Below are positions 53,766-62,839 of a stretch of DNA of 64,000 nt, piece by piece. The first letter of the stretch is position 1, and every line of letters starts with the position of its first letter. This DNA comes from Sphaerisporangium sp040683095 (GTDB lineage Bacteria; Actinomycetota; Actinomycetes; Streptosporangiales; Streptosporangiaceae), in contig NZ_JBFBCI010000048.1 in NCBI RefSeq assembly GCF_040683095.1, positions 1-64,000 on the forward strand, written 5' to 3'. Position numbers and translations under genes: made by a program. The notes under the pieces were generated by a model. The model was given only the letters and a program-made list of their open reading frames with translations, searched no databases and was not told the DNA's origin.

Positions 53766-53834
53766 GTCCCGGGAAATCTGCCATTGACATCCCCGGCGAG
53801 CACGGCGTCGAGGGCGCGCGGCCCAGATCCGGGG

Positions 53835-54608
53835 TCAGGGGGAGGCGGGACGGCCCAGGTCCGGCGGGATCTTGGACGCGGCGGCCCGGTCGAGCAGGAA
53901 CATCGTCCGCACCCGGCCACGCGCGCCGGCGGCCGGCACCTGGAACGTCCCGGCCCCCTGCAGGGCCAGCCGGACGGCTCCCGCCTTCTCCTCGCCCGCC
54001 GCGACCACCCACACCTCACGCGCCGCCTGGATCGTCGGCAGCGTCATCGAGATGCGCGTCGGCGGCGGCTTGGGCGCGCCGTGCACCGCGACCACCGGGC
54101 GCTCGTCGTACAGGGCGGGCATCTCGGGGAACAGCGAGGCGACGTGCGAATCCGGGCCGAGGCCCAGCATCAGGATGTCGAACGACGGCACCGGCCCGTG
54201 GTCCTCGGGCCTGGACGCCTTGCGCAGCTCCTCGGCGTACAGATCGGCGGACTCCTCCGCGGTCAGGCCGGAGTCCGGCCCGGGGATGGGGTGCACGCGC
54301 TGCGGGTCGGCGTCGACGTGGTCGAGCAGCGCCCGGCGGGCCCCGGTCTCGTTGCGCTCGGCGTCGCCCGTGGGCAGGAAGCGCTCGTCACCCCACCAGA
54401 TGTCCAGGCGCGGCCACTCCACCGCGTCGTGCGCCGGGTTGGCCGCGACCTCCGCCAGCGAGGCGATCCCGATGGTGCCGCCGGTCAGCACCAGGTGCGC
54501 CGACCCTTGGGCCGCCACGGCGTCGGCGAGGCCGGTGATCAGGCGCGCGGCGACGGCTTTGGCCAGCACGTCGGCGTCCCGATGGACCAGGACCGTGGGA
54601 ACACTCAC
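53835..54608 (-). CDS. pgl: 6-phosphogluconolactonase
   Basis: 257 residues. HLVLTGGTIGIASL (sugar-phosphate binding), IWWGDERFLP, MLGLGPDSHVASLFP and DERPVVAVHGAPKPPPTRIS are the DevB/Pgl signatures. Hydrolyses 6-phosphogluconolactone in the oxidative pentose phosphate path. GTG 54608 gives VSVPTVLVHRD. It is 134 bp from opcA with an 18-bp hairpin between, so it may be transcribed partly by itself. It ends 69 bp from the convergent methyltransferase. Confidence 0.94.
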   Translation of the reverse strand: MSVPTVLVHRDADVLAKAVAARLITGLADAVAAQGSAHLVLTGGTIGIASLAEVAANPAHDAVEWPRLDIWWGDERFLPTGDAERNETGARRALLDHVDADPQRVHPIPGPDSGLTAEESADLYAEELRKASRPEDHGPVPSFDILMLGLGPDSHVASLFPEMPALYDERPVVAVHGAPKPPPTRISMTLPTIQAAREVWVVAAGEEKAGAVRLALQGAGTFQVPAAGARGRVRTMFLLDRAAASKIPPDLGRPASP

Positions 54609-54619
54609 GAGAAGAACCG

Positions 54620-54657
54620 TCCTTACGAACCTTACGAATGTCGCCAACCTTATGAAG
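54620..54657 (-). repeat. three TTCRTAAGG repeats before pgl
   Basis: Read on the minus strand, TTCATAAGG (near 54649-54657), then TTCGTAAGG twice in tandem (54621-54639). They are AT-richer than the surroundings and lie just before the pgl ribosome binding site. May be a protein-binding site or slipped repeat. Confidence 0.5.
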
Positions 54658-54684
54658 CCGAAGATGCCCCGGCGAGACGGGAGA

Positions 54685-54728
54685 CGTCCCGGCGTCCGTC
54701 CCATGCTCGCGGGACGGACGCCGGGACG
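54685..54728. terminator. 18-bp perfect hairpin between opcA and pgl
   Basis: Arms CGTCCCGGCGTCCGTCCC (54685-54702) and GGGACGGACGCCGGGACG (54711-54728), 8-base loop, no mismatch. A terminator or RNA-processing stem inside the pentose phosphate gene run. Confidence 0.8.
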
Positions 54729-54742
54729 CGCCCACCATGAGC

Positions 54743-55654
54743 TCAGAAGCCGTCGTACCCGGCGACGCCCCTGATCGTCTCCTCGTACACCTCGTCGGGG
54801 TCGAGGCGCCGCAGTTCCTCGGCCAGGAGGTCGGCGGTCGGCCTGCGGGCCAGCGCCACCTGGCGGTCCGGCTGCCCGGGCCGCTTCAGGGTGGCGGTCC
54901 GCGAGTCGTGCCGCTCGACGGCGACCTCGCCGTCCCGCGTCCGCAGCCGCACCGCCGTGAGGCCCGGGCCCTTGGACTCGGTCACGTGGATCGGCGCGTC
55001 CAGCTTGCCCGACAGCCAAACCGCCAGCAGGCGGGCGCTCGGGTGGCCGGGCTCGGCCTCGACGTAGCCGTCCAGCACCTTGCCGACCGGCTGGTCGAAC
55101 GCGGCGGCCAGCAGGCTGCGCCAGGGCGTGATGCGCGTCCACGCCAGGTCGGTGTCGCCGGGCGTGTAGCCGTGGATGCGCGACTTGATCGCCGACACGG
55201 CGTCGGGGGCGGAGCGGGCGTCGGTGACGCGGCGCTGGCCGTAGACGCCGACCGGGTCCTTGCCGGGGGCGTGCGGCGCGTCGCCGGGCCACCACACCAC
55301 CACGGGGATGTCGGTGAGCAGCAGCGGGGCCAGTACGGAGTCCGCGTGCTCGGTGAGCTCGCCGTACAGGCGGAGCAGGACGACCTCGCCCGTCGTCAGC
55401 TCCCCGACCCGGATCTCCGCGTCCAGGCGGGTCGCCTCCTCGCGCTCTCTCGGGATGACCGCGAGGATACGGGACGGGTGCTCGCGCGAGGCCTCGGACA
55501 CGGCGCGGACCGCGTCGTACTGGTTGCTCTCGTCGCACACCACGACGACGGTGAGCACCATGCCGACGGCGGGCGCGCCCACCTGGTGGCGCAGGCGGGT
55601 GAGCTGCGCGGCGATCTCGGAGGCCGTGGTGCTCCCCATCAGGAAACTGGTCAC
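54743..55654 (-). CDS. opcA: glucose-6-phosphate dehydrogenase assembly protein OpcA
   Basis: 303 residues. TVVVVCDESNQYDAVRAVSE near residue 40, VVLLRLYGELTEHADSVL, IPVVVWWPGDAP and SLLAAAFDQPVGKVLDG match OpcA. OpcA binds Zwf and is needed for its full activity and redox response. GTG 55654 follows GGGAGGCGCT. 46 bp after zwf. The standard zwf-opcA-pgl order of actinobacteria. Confidence 0.94.
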   Translation of the reverse strand: MTSFLMGSTTASEIAAQLTRLRHQVGAPAVGMVLTVVVVCDESNQYDAVRAVSEASREHPSRILAVIPREREEATRLDAEIRVGELTTGEVVLLRLYGELTEHADSVLAPLLLTDIPVVVWWPGDAPHAPGKDPVGVYGQRRVTDARSAPDAVSAIKSRIHGYTPGDTDLAWTRITPWRSLLAAAFDQPVGKVLDGYVEAEPGHPSARLLAVWLSGKLDAPIHVTESKGPGLTAVRLRTRDGEVAVERHDSRTATLKRPGQPDRQVALARRPTADLLAEELRRLDPDEVYEETIRGVAGYDGF

Positions 55655-55700
55655 AGCGCCTCCCAAGAGCCGGCGGGACGGATCACAGCGGAAACAACGG

Positions 55701-57428
55701 TCACAGCCGCCTCCAGACGCGCCCGTCGCGGGCCATCATCTCGTCGGCCGAGGCCGGGCCGCCCGTGCCGGCCGAGTAGCCCTCCGGACGCCGGCCGCTC
55801 TCGGCCCAGAACCGCTCGATCGGGTCGAGGATCATCCACTGCAACTCGACCTCGCGCTGGTGCGGGAACAGCGGCGGGTCGCCGATGAGCACGTCCAGCA
55901 GCAGCCGCTCGTAGGCCTCGGGGGACGACTCCAGGAACGCCTCGCCGTAGGCGAAGTCCATGTTGACGTCCCGGACCTCCATGGCGGTGCCCGGCACCTT
56001 CGAGCCGAAGCGCACCGTGATGCCCTCGTCCGGCTGGATGCGGATCACCAGGGCGTTCTGCCCCAGGATCTCGGTGTCGGTCTTACTGAACGGCAGGTGC
56101 GGCGCCCGCTGGAACATCACGGCCACCTCGGTCATGCGCCTGCCGAGCCGCTTGCCGGTGCGCAGGTAGAACGGGACGCCCGCCCAGCGCCGGTTGGCGA
56201 TCTCCAGCTTGACGGCGGCGTAGGTCTCGGTCCTGGAGTCCGGCGGGATGCCGTCCTCCTCCAGGAAGCCCTTGGCCGGGACGCCGCCCTGCCACCCGGC
56301 GGTGTACTGGCCGATGGCCGTGGCCAGGCTCATGTCCTCGGGGAGGGTGACGGCCTCCAGGACCTTCTCCTTCTCACGGCGCAGCGCCGCCGCGCCGAAC
56401 GCGGTCGGGTCCTCCATGGCCACCAGCGCCATGAGCTGCAGCAGGTGGTTCTGGATGACGTCCCTGGCCGCGCCGATGCCGTCGTAGTACCCTGCCCGGC
56501 CGCCGACGCCGATGTCCTCGGCCATCGTGATCTGCACGTGGTCGACGTAGCCGCGGTTCCAGATCGGCTCCCACAGCGTGTTGGCGAACCGCAGCGCCAG
56601 GATGTTCTGGACGGTCTCCTTGCCCAGGTAGTGGTCGATGCGGAACACCGAGTCCGGCCTGAAGGCCGAGTCGACGACCGCGTTCAGCTCCTGGGCGGTC
56701 TTCAGGTCGTGGCCGAACGGCTTCTCGATCACGATGCGGCGCCACGCCCCGGGCGACGGCCTGTGCAGGCCGGTGCGCTTGAGCTGCTCGATGATCAACG
56801 GGAAGTACTTCGGCGGCGTCGAGGTGTAGAAGGCGTAGTTGCCGCCCGTGCCCCGGGTCTCGTCGATCTCCTTCAGCACCATCGACAGCGCGTCGAAGGC
56901 CCCGTCGTCGTCGAAGGCGCCGGGCACGAAGTGCAGGCCCTCACAGATCTGCTTCCAGACCTCCTCGCGGAAGGGCGTGCGCGCGTGCTCCTTGACCGCG
57001 TCGTGAGTGATCTTGGCGAAGTCCTGCGCGGCCCAGTCGCGCCGGGCGAACCCGACCAGGGAGAACCCCGGCGGGAGCAGCCCGCGGTTGCCCAGGTCGT
57101 AGATCGCCGGCAGTAGCTTGCGCCGCGCGAGGTCGCCCGTCACGCCGAAGATGACCAGCACGCACGGCCCGGCCACCCGCGGCAGCCGCTTGTCGCGCGG
57201 GTCGCGCAGCGGGTTGGCCTCGGCGACCTCCAGGGTGGTGGACGTGGTCACGGCGGTCACGGCCTCCTCGGCGGTCACGGCCTCGTCGGAGGCGGTCGAG
57301 GGTTCCTGCGCGCGCGCCGCCTCGTGCGCCGCGCGGGCGAGCACGTCCGCCGACGGGCCCCCGGCCGGTTCGGCGGGTCGCGCCGTGCCGTTCTCGGAGG
57401 CCGGGCCCGGCCGCTCGCTGGCGTTCAT
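55701..57428 (-). CDS. zwf: glucose-6-phosphate 1-dehydrogenase
   Basis: 575 residues from ATG 57428, whose codon overlaps the pgi stop. The enzyme core begins at about residue 72 with NPLRDPRDKRLPRVAGP; VIFGVTGDLARRKLLPA binds NADP, FRIDHYLGKETVQN has the catalytic His and Lys, and EKPFGHDL is also conserved. Typical length is about 510; the first about 70 residues are Ala/Glu/Val/Thr-rich with TAEEAVTAVTTST-type repeats. An internal GTG near 57255 may be the true start. First NADPH-forming step. Confidence 0.94.
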   Translation of the reverse strand: MNASERPGPASENGTARPAEPAGGPSADVLARAAHEAARAQEPSTASDEAVTAEEAVTAVTTSTTLEVAEANPLRDPRDKRLPRVAGPCVLVIFGVTGDLARRKLLPAIYDLGNRGLLPPGFSLVGFARRDWAAQDFAKITHDAVKEHARTPFREEVWKQICEGLHFVPGAFDDDGAFDALSMVLKEIDETRGTGGNYAFYTSTPPKYFPLIIEQLKRTGLHRPSPGAWRRIVIEKPFGHDLKTAQELNAVVDSAFRPDSVFRIDHYLGKETVQNILALRFANTLWEPIWNRGYVDHVQITMAEDIGVGGRAGYYDGIGAARDVIQNHLLQLMALVAMEDPTAFGAAALRREKEKVLEAVTLPEDMSLATAIGQYTAGWQGGVPAKGFLEEDGIPPDSRTETYAAVKLEIANRRWAGVPFYLRTGKRLGRRMTEVAVMFQRAPHLPFSKTDTEILGQNALVIRIQPDEGITVRFGSKVPGTAMEVRDVNMDFAYGEAFLESSPEAYERLLLDVLIGDPPLFPHQREVELQWMILDPIERFWAESGRRPEGYSAGTGGPASADEMMARDGRVWRRL

Positions 57429-59062
57429 CAAACCTCCCGTGCGGCGTCGAGCAGGTGCCTGACGCCGGCCTTGCGATCGGTGAGGTGGAGGCGCAGGGCC
57501 GGACGTCCCCGCCCTCGCTGCGCGTCGAGGTCGCCGAGCGCCTGCGCGAGCTGCAGCCTTCCCAGGGTGTACGGCTTGCCGGGCACCTCGAGGTCCTCCT
57601 CGACGGCGCCGGTGATCTGCAGGAACACGCCGTTCTGCGGGCCGCCCTTGTGGTACTGCCCGGTCGAGTGCAGGTAGCGGGGACCCCACCCGAAGGTGAC
57701 CGGACGCTCGGTTCTGATCGACAACAGCCCCTGCAGGCTGGCCGGGTCGTGCGCGGCCCAGATGTCGGTGATCTCCTCGAACGACGCCTCCGGCGGCACC
57801 GGCACGTCGAACGCGGCCTCGCGGTCCAGGAAGGCCAGGATCGCCAGGTAGCCGCGGTCGGGGATCTGCTCCAGCAGGTGGGTGAACACCCCAGCGAGGT
57901 CCTTGACGTGCGCGGGGAGTTCGCCGTACACCTCCACCGGCCCGTCCACCAGCGCCGGCGTGCCCGTGGGCAGCGGGCCGTCGCCGGACTCGCTCAGGAT
58001 GCGGGCGGTGTTCTCCTTCGACTCGGCGACGTTCGGCTGGTCGAAGGGGTTGATGCCGAGCAGCCGCCCGGCGACGGCGGTGGCGTACTCCCAGATGAGG
58101 AACTGGGCGCCGAGCGGGCCGTCGAGCTGCACGTGCCCCTCGGTGTCGACGCCGGCGACGATCTCGTCCTCGGCCTCGGTCGGGTCGGCGCCGACGACGG
58201 GCAGGATGCCCTTGCCCTGCTTGCCGGTGGACTCGGCGATGAGCTGCTCGATCCAGTCGGGAAGCCCGTTGATGGGGGAGAGGCCGTCCTCCAAGACGAG
58301 CTTGTCGCTCCCGGCGAGGGCGGCGGTGCCGAGCGCGGCGCCGAGCGTCAGGCCGGGGTTGGCCTCGGAGCCCTCGGCCAGACGCGGACGCACCTCGGCG
58401 GCGTCGTCGAGGAGCCGCGCGACCTCCACCCCGGCCAGCGCGCTCGGTACCAGGCCGAACGCGGTCAGCGCGCTGTAGCGGCCGCCGACGTTCGGGTCGG
58501 CCAGGATGACGGTGTACCCGGACTCGATCGCGAGCTGCTCCAGGGGAGAGCCGGGGTCGGTGACCACGACGATGCGGTCGGCCGGGTCGATGCCGGCGTC
58601 GCGGAACGCCTTCTCGTAGACGCGGCGGTGGCTGTCGGTCTCGATCGTCGAGCCGCTCTTGCTGGACACGACGAGGATCGTGCGGTCCAGGCGGTCGGCG
58701 AGCGCGCGCCGCACCTGGCCGGGGTCGGTGGTGTCGAGAACGGTGAGCGGTACGTCGGCCGTGGCGCAGATGACCTCGGGGGCCAGGGAGGAGCCTCCCA
58801 TGCCCGCCAGCACGACGTGCTCCAGGCTCTCGGCCTGGGCGCGCTCGACCAGTTTGGTGATCTCGGGCAGCAACTCGCGCGAGGTGGTGGGCAGGTCGAG
58901 CCAGCCGAGGCGTATCCGCGCCTCGCTCTCGGCCTCCGGCCCCCACAACGCCGCGTCGCCGGTGGACAGCGCCTCGGGGACGCCCTCCTCGGCGAGCCTC
59001 CGCACGGCCTCGGAAGCCTCCGTGGCTACGGCCTCGTCACCGAACGTTACAGACATATCCAT
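57428..59062 (-). CDS. pgi: glucose-6-phosphate isomerase
   Basis: 544 residues of the actinobacterial/SIS-type enzyme. HVVLAGMGGSSLAPEV and VVSSKSGSTIETDSHRR hold the sugar-phosphate sites; INPFDQPNVAESKENT gives the active-site segment typical of the group. Links glycolysis to the pentose phosphate genes. Stop overlaps zwf (TGATG). A perfect 14-bp hairpin lies between its start and tal. ATG 59062 or 59056. Confidence 0.93.
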   Translation of the reverse strand: MDMSVTFGDEAVATEASEAVRRLAEEGVPEALSTGDAALWGPEAESEARIRLGWLDLPTTSRELLPEITKLVERAQAESLEHVVLAGMGGSSLAPEVICATADVPLTVLDTTDPGQVRRALADRLDRTILVVSSKSGSTIETDSHRRVYEKAFRDAGIDPADRIVVVTDPGSPLEQLAIESGYTVILADPNVGGRYSALTAFGLVPSALAGVEVARLLDDAAEVRPRLAEGSEANPGLTLGAALGTAALAGSDKLVLEDGLSPINGLPDWIEQLIAESTGKQGKGILPVVGADPTEAEDEIVAGVDTEGHVQLDGPLGAQFLIWEYATAVAGRLLGINPFDQPNVAESKENTARILSESGDGPLPTGTPALVDGPVEVYGELPAHVKDLAGVFTHLLEQIPDRGYLAILAFLDREAAFDVPVPPEASFEEITDIWAAHDPASLQGLLSIRTERPVTFGWGPRYLHSTGQYHKGGPQNGVFLQITGAVEEDLEVPGKPYTLGRLQLAQALGDLDAQRGRGRPALRLHLTDRKAGVRHLLDAAREV

Positions 59063-59124
59063 CCTTAAAGGTGTCTCCTCGCACGAGGGCGGGCCTGCCG
59101 AGGCGCCGCGCGGTACTCCCGCGG

Positions 59125-59155
59125 GCGCCGGGTAGGCCGAGGGCCTACCCGGCGC
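59125..59155. terminator. 14-bp perfect hairpin between tal and pgi
   Basis: Arms GCGCCGGGTAGGCC (59125-59138) and GGCCTACCCGGCGC (59142-59155), 3-base loop. It lies in the 126-bp gap after the tal stop on the minus strand. Confidence 0.75.
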
Positions 59156-59188
59156 GCCGCCGGGAACCAGGTCCGAGCCGCCGGACGC

Positions 59189-60298
59189 TCAGCTCGCCTT
59201 CTTGAGCTCGGACTCGACGGTCCCGAGCAGCTCGTTCCACGAGGTGACGAACTTCTCGACGCCTTCGTCCTCCAGTGCCCTCACCACGTCGTCGTAGTCG
59301 ATGCCGGCCTGCTTGAGCGCGGCCATGGTGTTCCACGCCTGCTCGTAGTGCGGCCGGACGGTGTCGCCGTCGATGTTCCCATGATCGGCGGCCGCGTCGA
59401 GCGTCTTCTCCGGCATGGTGTTGACCGTGCCGGAGGTGACGAGCCGGTCGACGTACATGGTGTCGGGGTACTCGGGATTCTTGACGCCCGTGGACGCCCA
59501 CAGCGGCCGCTGCGGGCGGGCCCCGGCCGCCTTCAGCGCCTGCCAGCGCGGGCTGTTCATGACCTCTTCGTACGCCGCGAACGCCAGGCGGGCGTTGGCG
59601 ACGGCCGCCTTGCCCTTCAGCTCCAGCGCCTCCGGCGTGCCGATCTTGTCCAGGCGCTTGTCGATCTCGGTGTCGAACCGGCTGACGAAGAAGGACGCCA
59701 CCGACTCGATCTTCGACAGGTCCAGGCCCGCGGCCTTCGCCTGCTCCAGGCCGGTCAGCCAGGCGTCCATGACCGCGCGGTAGCGCTCCAGCGAGAAGAT
59801 CAGCGTCACGTTCACGCTGATCCCCTCGGCGAGGGTCTGCGTGATCGCCGGCAGCCCCGGCAGCGTCGCGGGGATCTTGATGTGGACGTTCGGGCGGTCG
59901 ACCAGCCACCACAGGGCCCGGGCCTCCGCGACCGTCTTCTCGGCCGCCTCGGTGGCCAGGCGCGGGTCCACCTCGATGGACACCCGGCCGTCCGTCCCAC
60001 CTGTGGCGTCGAAGACCGGCCGCAGGACGTCGGCCGCCCAGCGGATGTCGAAGGTCGTGATCGCCCGGATCGCCTCGCCGACGTCCACGCCGCGCACGGC
60101 CAGGTCGCGAAGCTGGGTGTCGTAGGCGTCGCCCTTGCTCAGGGCGGAGGCGAAGATCGTGGGGTTGGAGGTGACACCGGTGACGTACTTGTCGCGGATC
60201 AGCGACTGCAGGTCGCCGGTGCGCAGGCGCTCGCGGCTGATGTCGTCCAGCCAGATCGACACGCCCTGCTCGGTTAGGCGCTTCAGGTTTTCGCTCAT
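59189..60298 (-). CDS. tal: transaldolase
   Basis: 369 residues, type-2 (long) transaldolase. GVTSNPTIFASAL near residue 43 and the Schiff-base Lys in NVHIKIPATLPGL are diagnostic; VASFFVSRFDTEIDKRL and WASTGVKNPEYPDTMY are conserved. Moves dihydroxyacetone units in the non-oxidative branch. ATG 60298 (MSENLKRLTEQGV). 13 bp after tkt, so one transcript. Confidence 0.95.
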   Translation of the reverse strand: MSENLKRLTEQGVSIWLDDISRERLRTGDLQSLIRDKYVTGVTSNPTIFASALSKGDAYDTQLRDLAVRGVDVGEAIRAITTFDIRWAADVLRPVFDATGGTDGRVSIEVDPRLATEAAEKTVAEARALWWLVDRPNVHIKIPATLPGLPAITQTLAEGISVNVTLIFSLERYRAVMDAWLTGLEQAKAAGLDLSKIESVASFFVSRFDTEIDKRLDKIGTPEALELKGKAAVANARLAFAAYEEVMNSPRWQALKAAGARPQRPLWASTGVKNPEYPDTMYVDRLVTSGTVNTMPEKTLDAAADHGNIDGDTVRPHYEQAWNTMAALKQAGIDYDDVVRALEDEGVEKFVTSWNELLGTVESELKKAS

Positions 60299-60311
60299 GA
60301 CGGTGAGTCCT

Positions 60312-62423
60312 CTAGTTTCCGGTGGTGTGACCCTGGTCGGCCCCGGTCCTGGCGAGGCTGCCCTTGGCGGCGGCCGCCACACGTTCGGCGGTGAGGCCGA
60401 ACTGCTCGTACAACGTCTTGTACGGCGCCGACGCGCCGAAGTGCTCGAGACTCACGACCTCACCTTCCTCCCCTACGAACTCCCGCCAGCCGAGCGCGAT
60501 TCCCGCCTCCACCGCGACCCGCGCCCTGACGGACGGAGGAAGGACCAGCTGCTTGTAGGCGTCGTCCTGCGCGTTGAACCACTCCACGCACGGCATGGAG
60601 ACCACGCGGGCCGGGATGCCCTCGTCCTCCAGGATGCGGCGCGCGTCCACGGCCAGCTCGACCTCGCTGCCCGTGCCGATGATGACCACGGCCGGCTGCC
60701 CGGTGGACGCCTCCTCCAGGATGTAGCCGCCCTTGGCGACCTTCTCGAAGTCGGACGACCCCTCGTAGACCGGGAGGTTCTGACGGGTCAGCGCCAGCGC
60801 CGCCGGGCGGTCGGTGTGCTCCAGGACGGCCTTCCACGCGGCCGAGGTCTCGTTGGCGTCGGCGGGCCGCACCACGTCCAGGCCCGGGATCGCGCGCAGC
60901 GCCCACAGGTGCTCCACCGGCTGGTGGGTCGGGCCGTCCTCGCCGAGGCCGATCGAGTCGTGCGTCCAGATGTAGGTCACCGGCAGGCCCATCAGGGCCG
61001 CCAGGCGCACGGCCGGGCGCATGTAGTCGCTGAAGACCAGGAAGGTGCCGCCGTAGGGCCGGGTGCCGTTGTGCAGGGCGATGCCGTTGAGGATCGAGCC
61101 CATGCCGTGCTCGCGGATGCCGAAGTGCAGCGTGCGGCCGTACCGGTTCCCGGGGAAGGCCTTGGTCTGGTACTCCTCCGGGATGAAGGACGGCTCGCCC
61201 TCCATGGTCGTGTTGTTCGACTCCGCCAGGTCGGCCGAGCCGCCCCACAGCTCCGGCAGCACCGGCGCCAGCGCGGTCAGCACGGTGCCCGACGCCTTGC
61301 GCGTCGCCATGGACTTGCCAGCCTCGAAGACCGGCAGGGCCTCCTCCCAGCCCGCGGGCAGCTTGCGCACGATCACGCGGTCGAACAGCTCGGCGTTCTC
61401 CGGGTACTCCGACCGCCACTCATCGAACGTCTCGTTCCACTTCGCGTGCAGGGCCCGGCCGCGCTCGGCGACCTCGCGGGCGTGGGCGACGACGTCGTCC
61501 GGGGCGATGAAGCTCTTGGACGGGTCCAGGCCGAGGATCTCCTTGGTGGCGGCGACCTCGTCCGCGCCCAGCGCCGACCCGTGGATCTTGCCGGTGTTCT
61601 GCTTGTTCGGCGCCGGCCAGCCGATGATCGTGCGGAGCTTGATCAGCGTCGGGCGCTCGGTCTCGGCCGCCGCCGCGCGGTACGCCTCATACAGCTTCTC
61701 GACGTTCTCGACGTACTCGCCCGTCTCGGTCCAGTCCACGCTGATCACGTGCCAGCCGTAGGCCTCGTACCGCTTGGCGACGTCCTCCGACAGCGCGATC
61801 GCGGTGTCGTCCTCGATCGAGATGTGGTTGGCGTCGTAGATGACGTTGAGGTTGCCGAGCTTCTGGTGGCCCGCGATCGAGCTCACCTCGTGGCTGATGC
61901 CCTCCTCGATGTCACCGTCGGAGGCGATGCACCAGACGCGGTGGTCGAACGGGCTCTCACCCGGCGCGGCGTCCGGGTCGAACAGGCCGCGCTCGCGGCG
62001 CTGGGCCATCGCCATGCCGACGGCGTTGCCGATGCCCTGGCCGAGAGGGCCCGTGGTGGTCTCGACGCCGAGCGTGTGCCCATGCTCCGGGTGGCCGGGC
62101 GTCAGGCTGCCCCACTGGCGCAGCGACGCGAGGTCGTCGAGGGTCAGTCCGTAGCCGGAGAGGAAGAGCTGGATGTAAAGGGTCAGGCTGGAGTGCCCGG
62201 CGGACAGGACGAAGCGGTCACGCCCCACCCACGCCGGATCGGTGGGGTCATGGCGCAGGACGCGCTGGAACAGTAGGTACGCGGCCGGGGCAAGGCTCAT
62301 CGCGGTGCCCGGGTGGCCCGAGCCCGCCTTCTCGACCGCGTCCATGGACAGGGCGCGTATGACGTCGACGGTGCGCCGATCGAGGTCGCTCCACTCAAGG
62401 TCTGGCACGAGTTCGCTGCTCAA
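60312..62423 (-). CDS. tkt: transketolase
   Basis: 703 residues. KAGSGHPGTAMSLAPAAYL, the thiamine-diphosphate motif SDGDIEEGISHEVSS, NTGKIHGSALGADEVAATK, FGIREHGMGSILNGIAL and HDSIGLGEDGPTHQP. Thiamine- and Mg2+-dependent transfer of two-carbon units. The start is TTG 62423 (SSELVPDLEWSDLDR) with AGGAG nine bases upstream. Heads the minus-strand pentose phosphate run. Confidence 0.96.
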   Translation of the reverse strand: MSSELVPDLEWSDLDRRTVDVIRALSMDAVEKAGSGHPGTAMSLAPAAYLLFQRVLRHDPTDPAWVGRDRFVLSAGHSSLTLYIQLFLSGYGLTLDDLASLRQWGSLTPGHPEHGHTLGVETTTGPLGQGIGNAVGMAMAQRRERGLFDPDAAPGESPFDHRVWCIASDGDIEEGISHEVSSIAGHQKLGNLNVIYDANHISIEDDTAIALSEDVAKRYEAYGWHVISVDWTETGEYVENVEKLYEAYRAAAAETERPTLIKLRTIIGWPAPNKQNTGKIHGSALGADEVAATKEILGLDPSKSFIAPDDVVAHAREVAERGRALHAKWNETFDEWRSEYPENAELFDRVIVRKLPAGWEEALPVFEAGKSMATRKASGTVLTALAPVLPELWGGSADLAESNNTTMEGEPSFIPEEYQTKAFPGNRYGRTLHFGIREHGMGSILNGIALHNGTRPYGGTFLVFSDYMRPAVRLAALMGLPVTYIWTHDSIGLGEDGPTHQPVEHLWALRAIPGLDVVRPADANETSAAWKAVLEHTDRPAALALTRQNLPVYEGSSDFEKVAKGGYILEEASTGQPAVVIIGTGSEVELAVDARRILEDEGIPARVVSMPCVEWFNAQDDAYKQLVLPPSVRARVAVEAGIALGWREFVGEEGEVVSLEHFGASAPYKTLYEQFGLTAERVAAAAKGSLARTGADQGHTTGN

Positions 62424-62839
62424 CTGCTCGATCTCCTATTGGCTATAAGGCGCCGGCTCGGCTCTGCGGCCCGTCCGGTCTGGTCGTTCCTCCCCACACC
62501 GGACCTTAATGGGTCGTTCCCCATACCGTAGATGCAACCTGCGTCTAACCTGTGACCGGGCAATGTGGGGCTCACATCGTTAGTTCCATCCCCTCGAGAA
62601 GCGGTATGGAACGCGATCCGCGCCACGGACGGCACGCCCACCCCGAGGGCTCGCGGCAGGGCCGCCCGCCGGGGCCGGCGAACCTCCCACCGGGCCACTC
62701 GCCCAGGTGGCATTCGCCCCCGATGCCGGGACCGGCGACTCCCCGCACTACAGTGAGTCCTCGAAGTCTGGCTCATGCCCGCAATCACGGACCGCTCTAA
62801 TAGAGGTTACGCGTTGACCCCGCTCCCGCTGGAAGCGCC
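62424..62839. other. divergent promoter region tkt-ctaB
   Basis: 416 bp without a gene. For tkt, TTAGAC (62543-62548, minus) and TATGGG (62520-62525) with 17-bp spacing form a possible promoter; ATGGG/CCCAT (62509-62524) is a small palindrome over its -10. For ctaB no clear promoter is seen; AT-richer TCTAATAGAG lies near 62797-62806. Confidence 0.4.
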
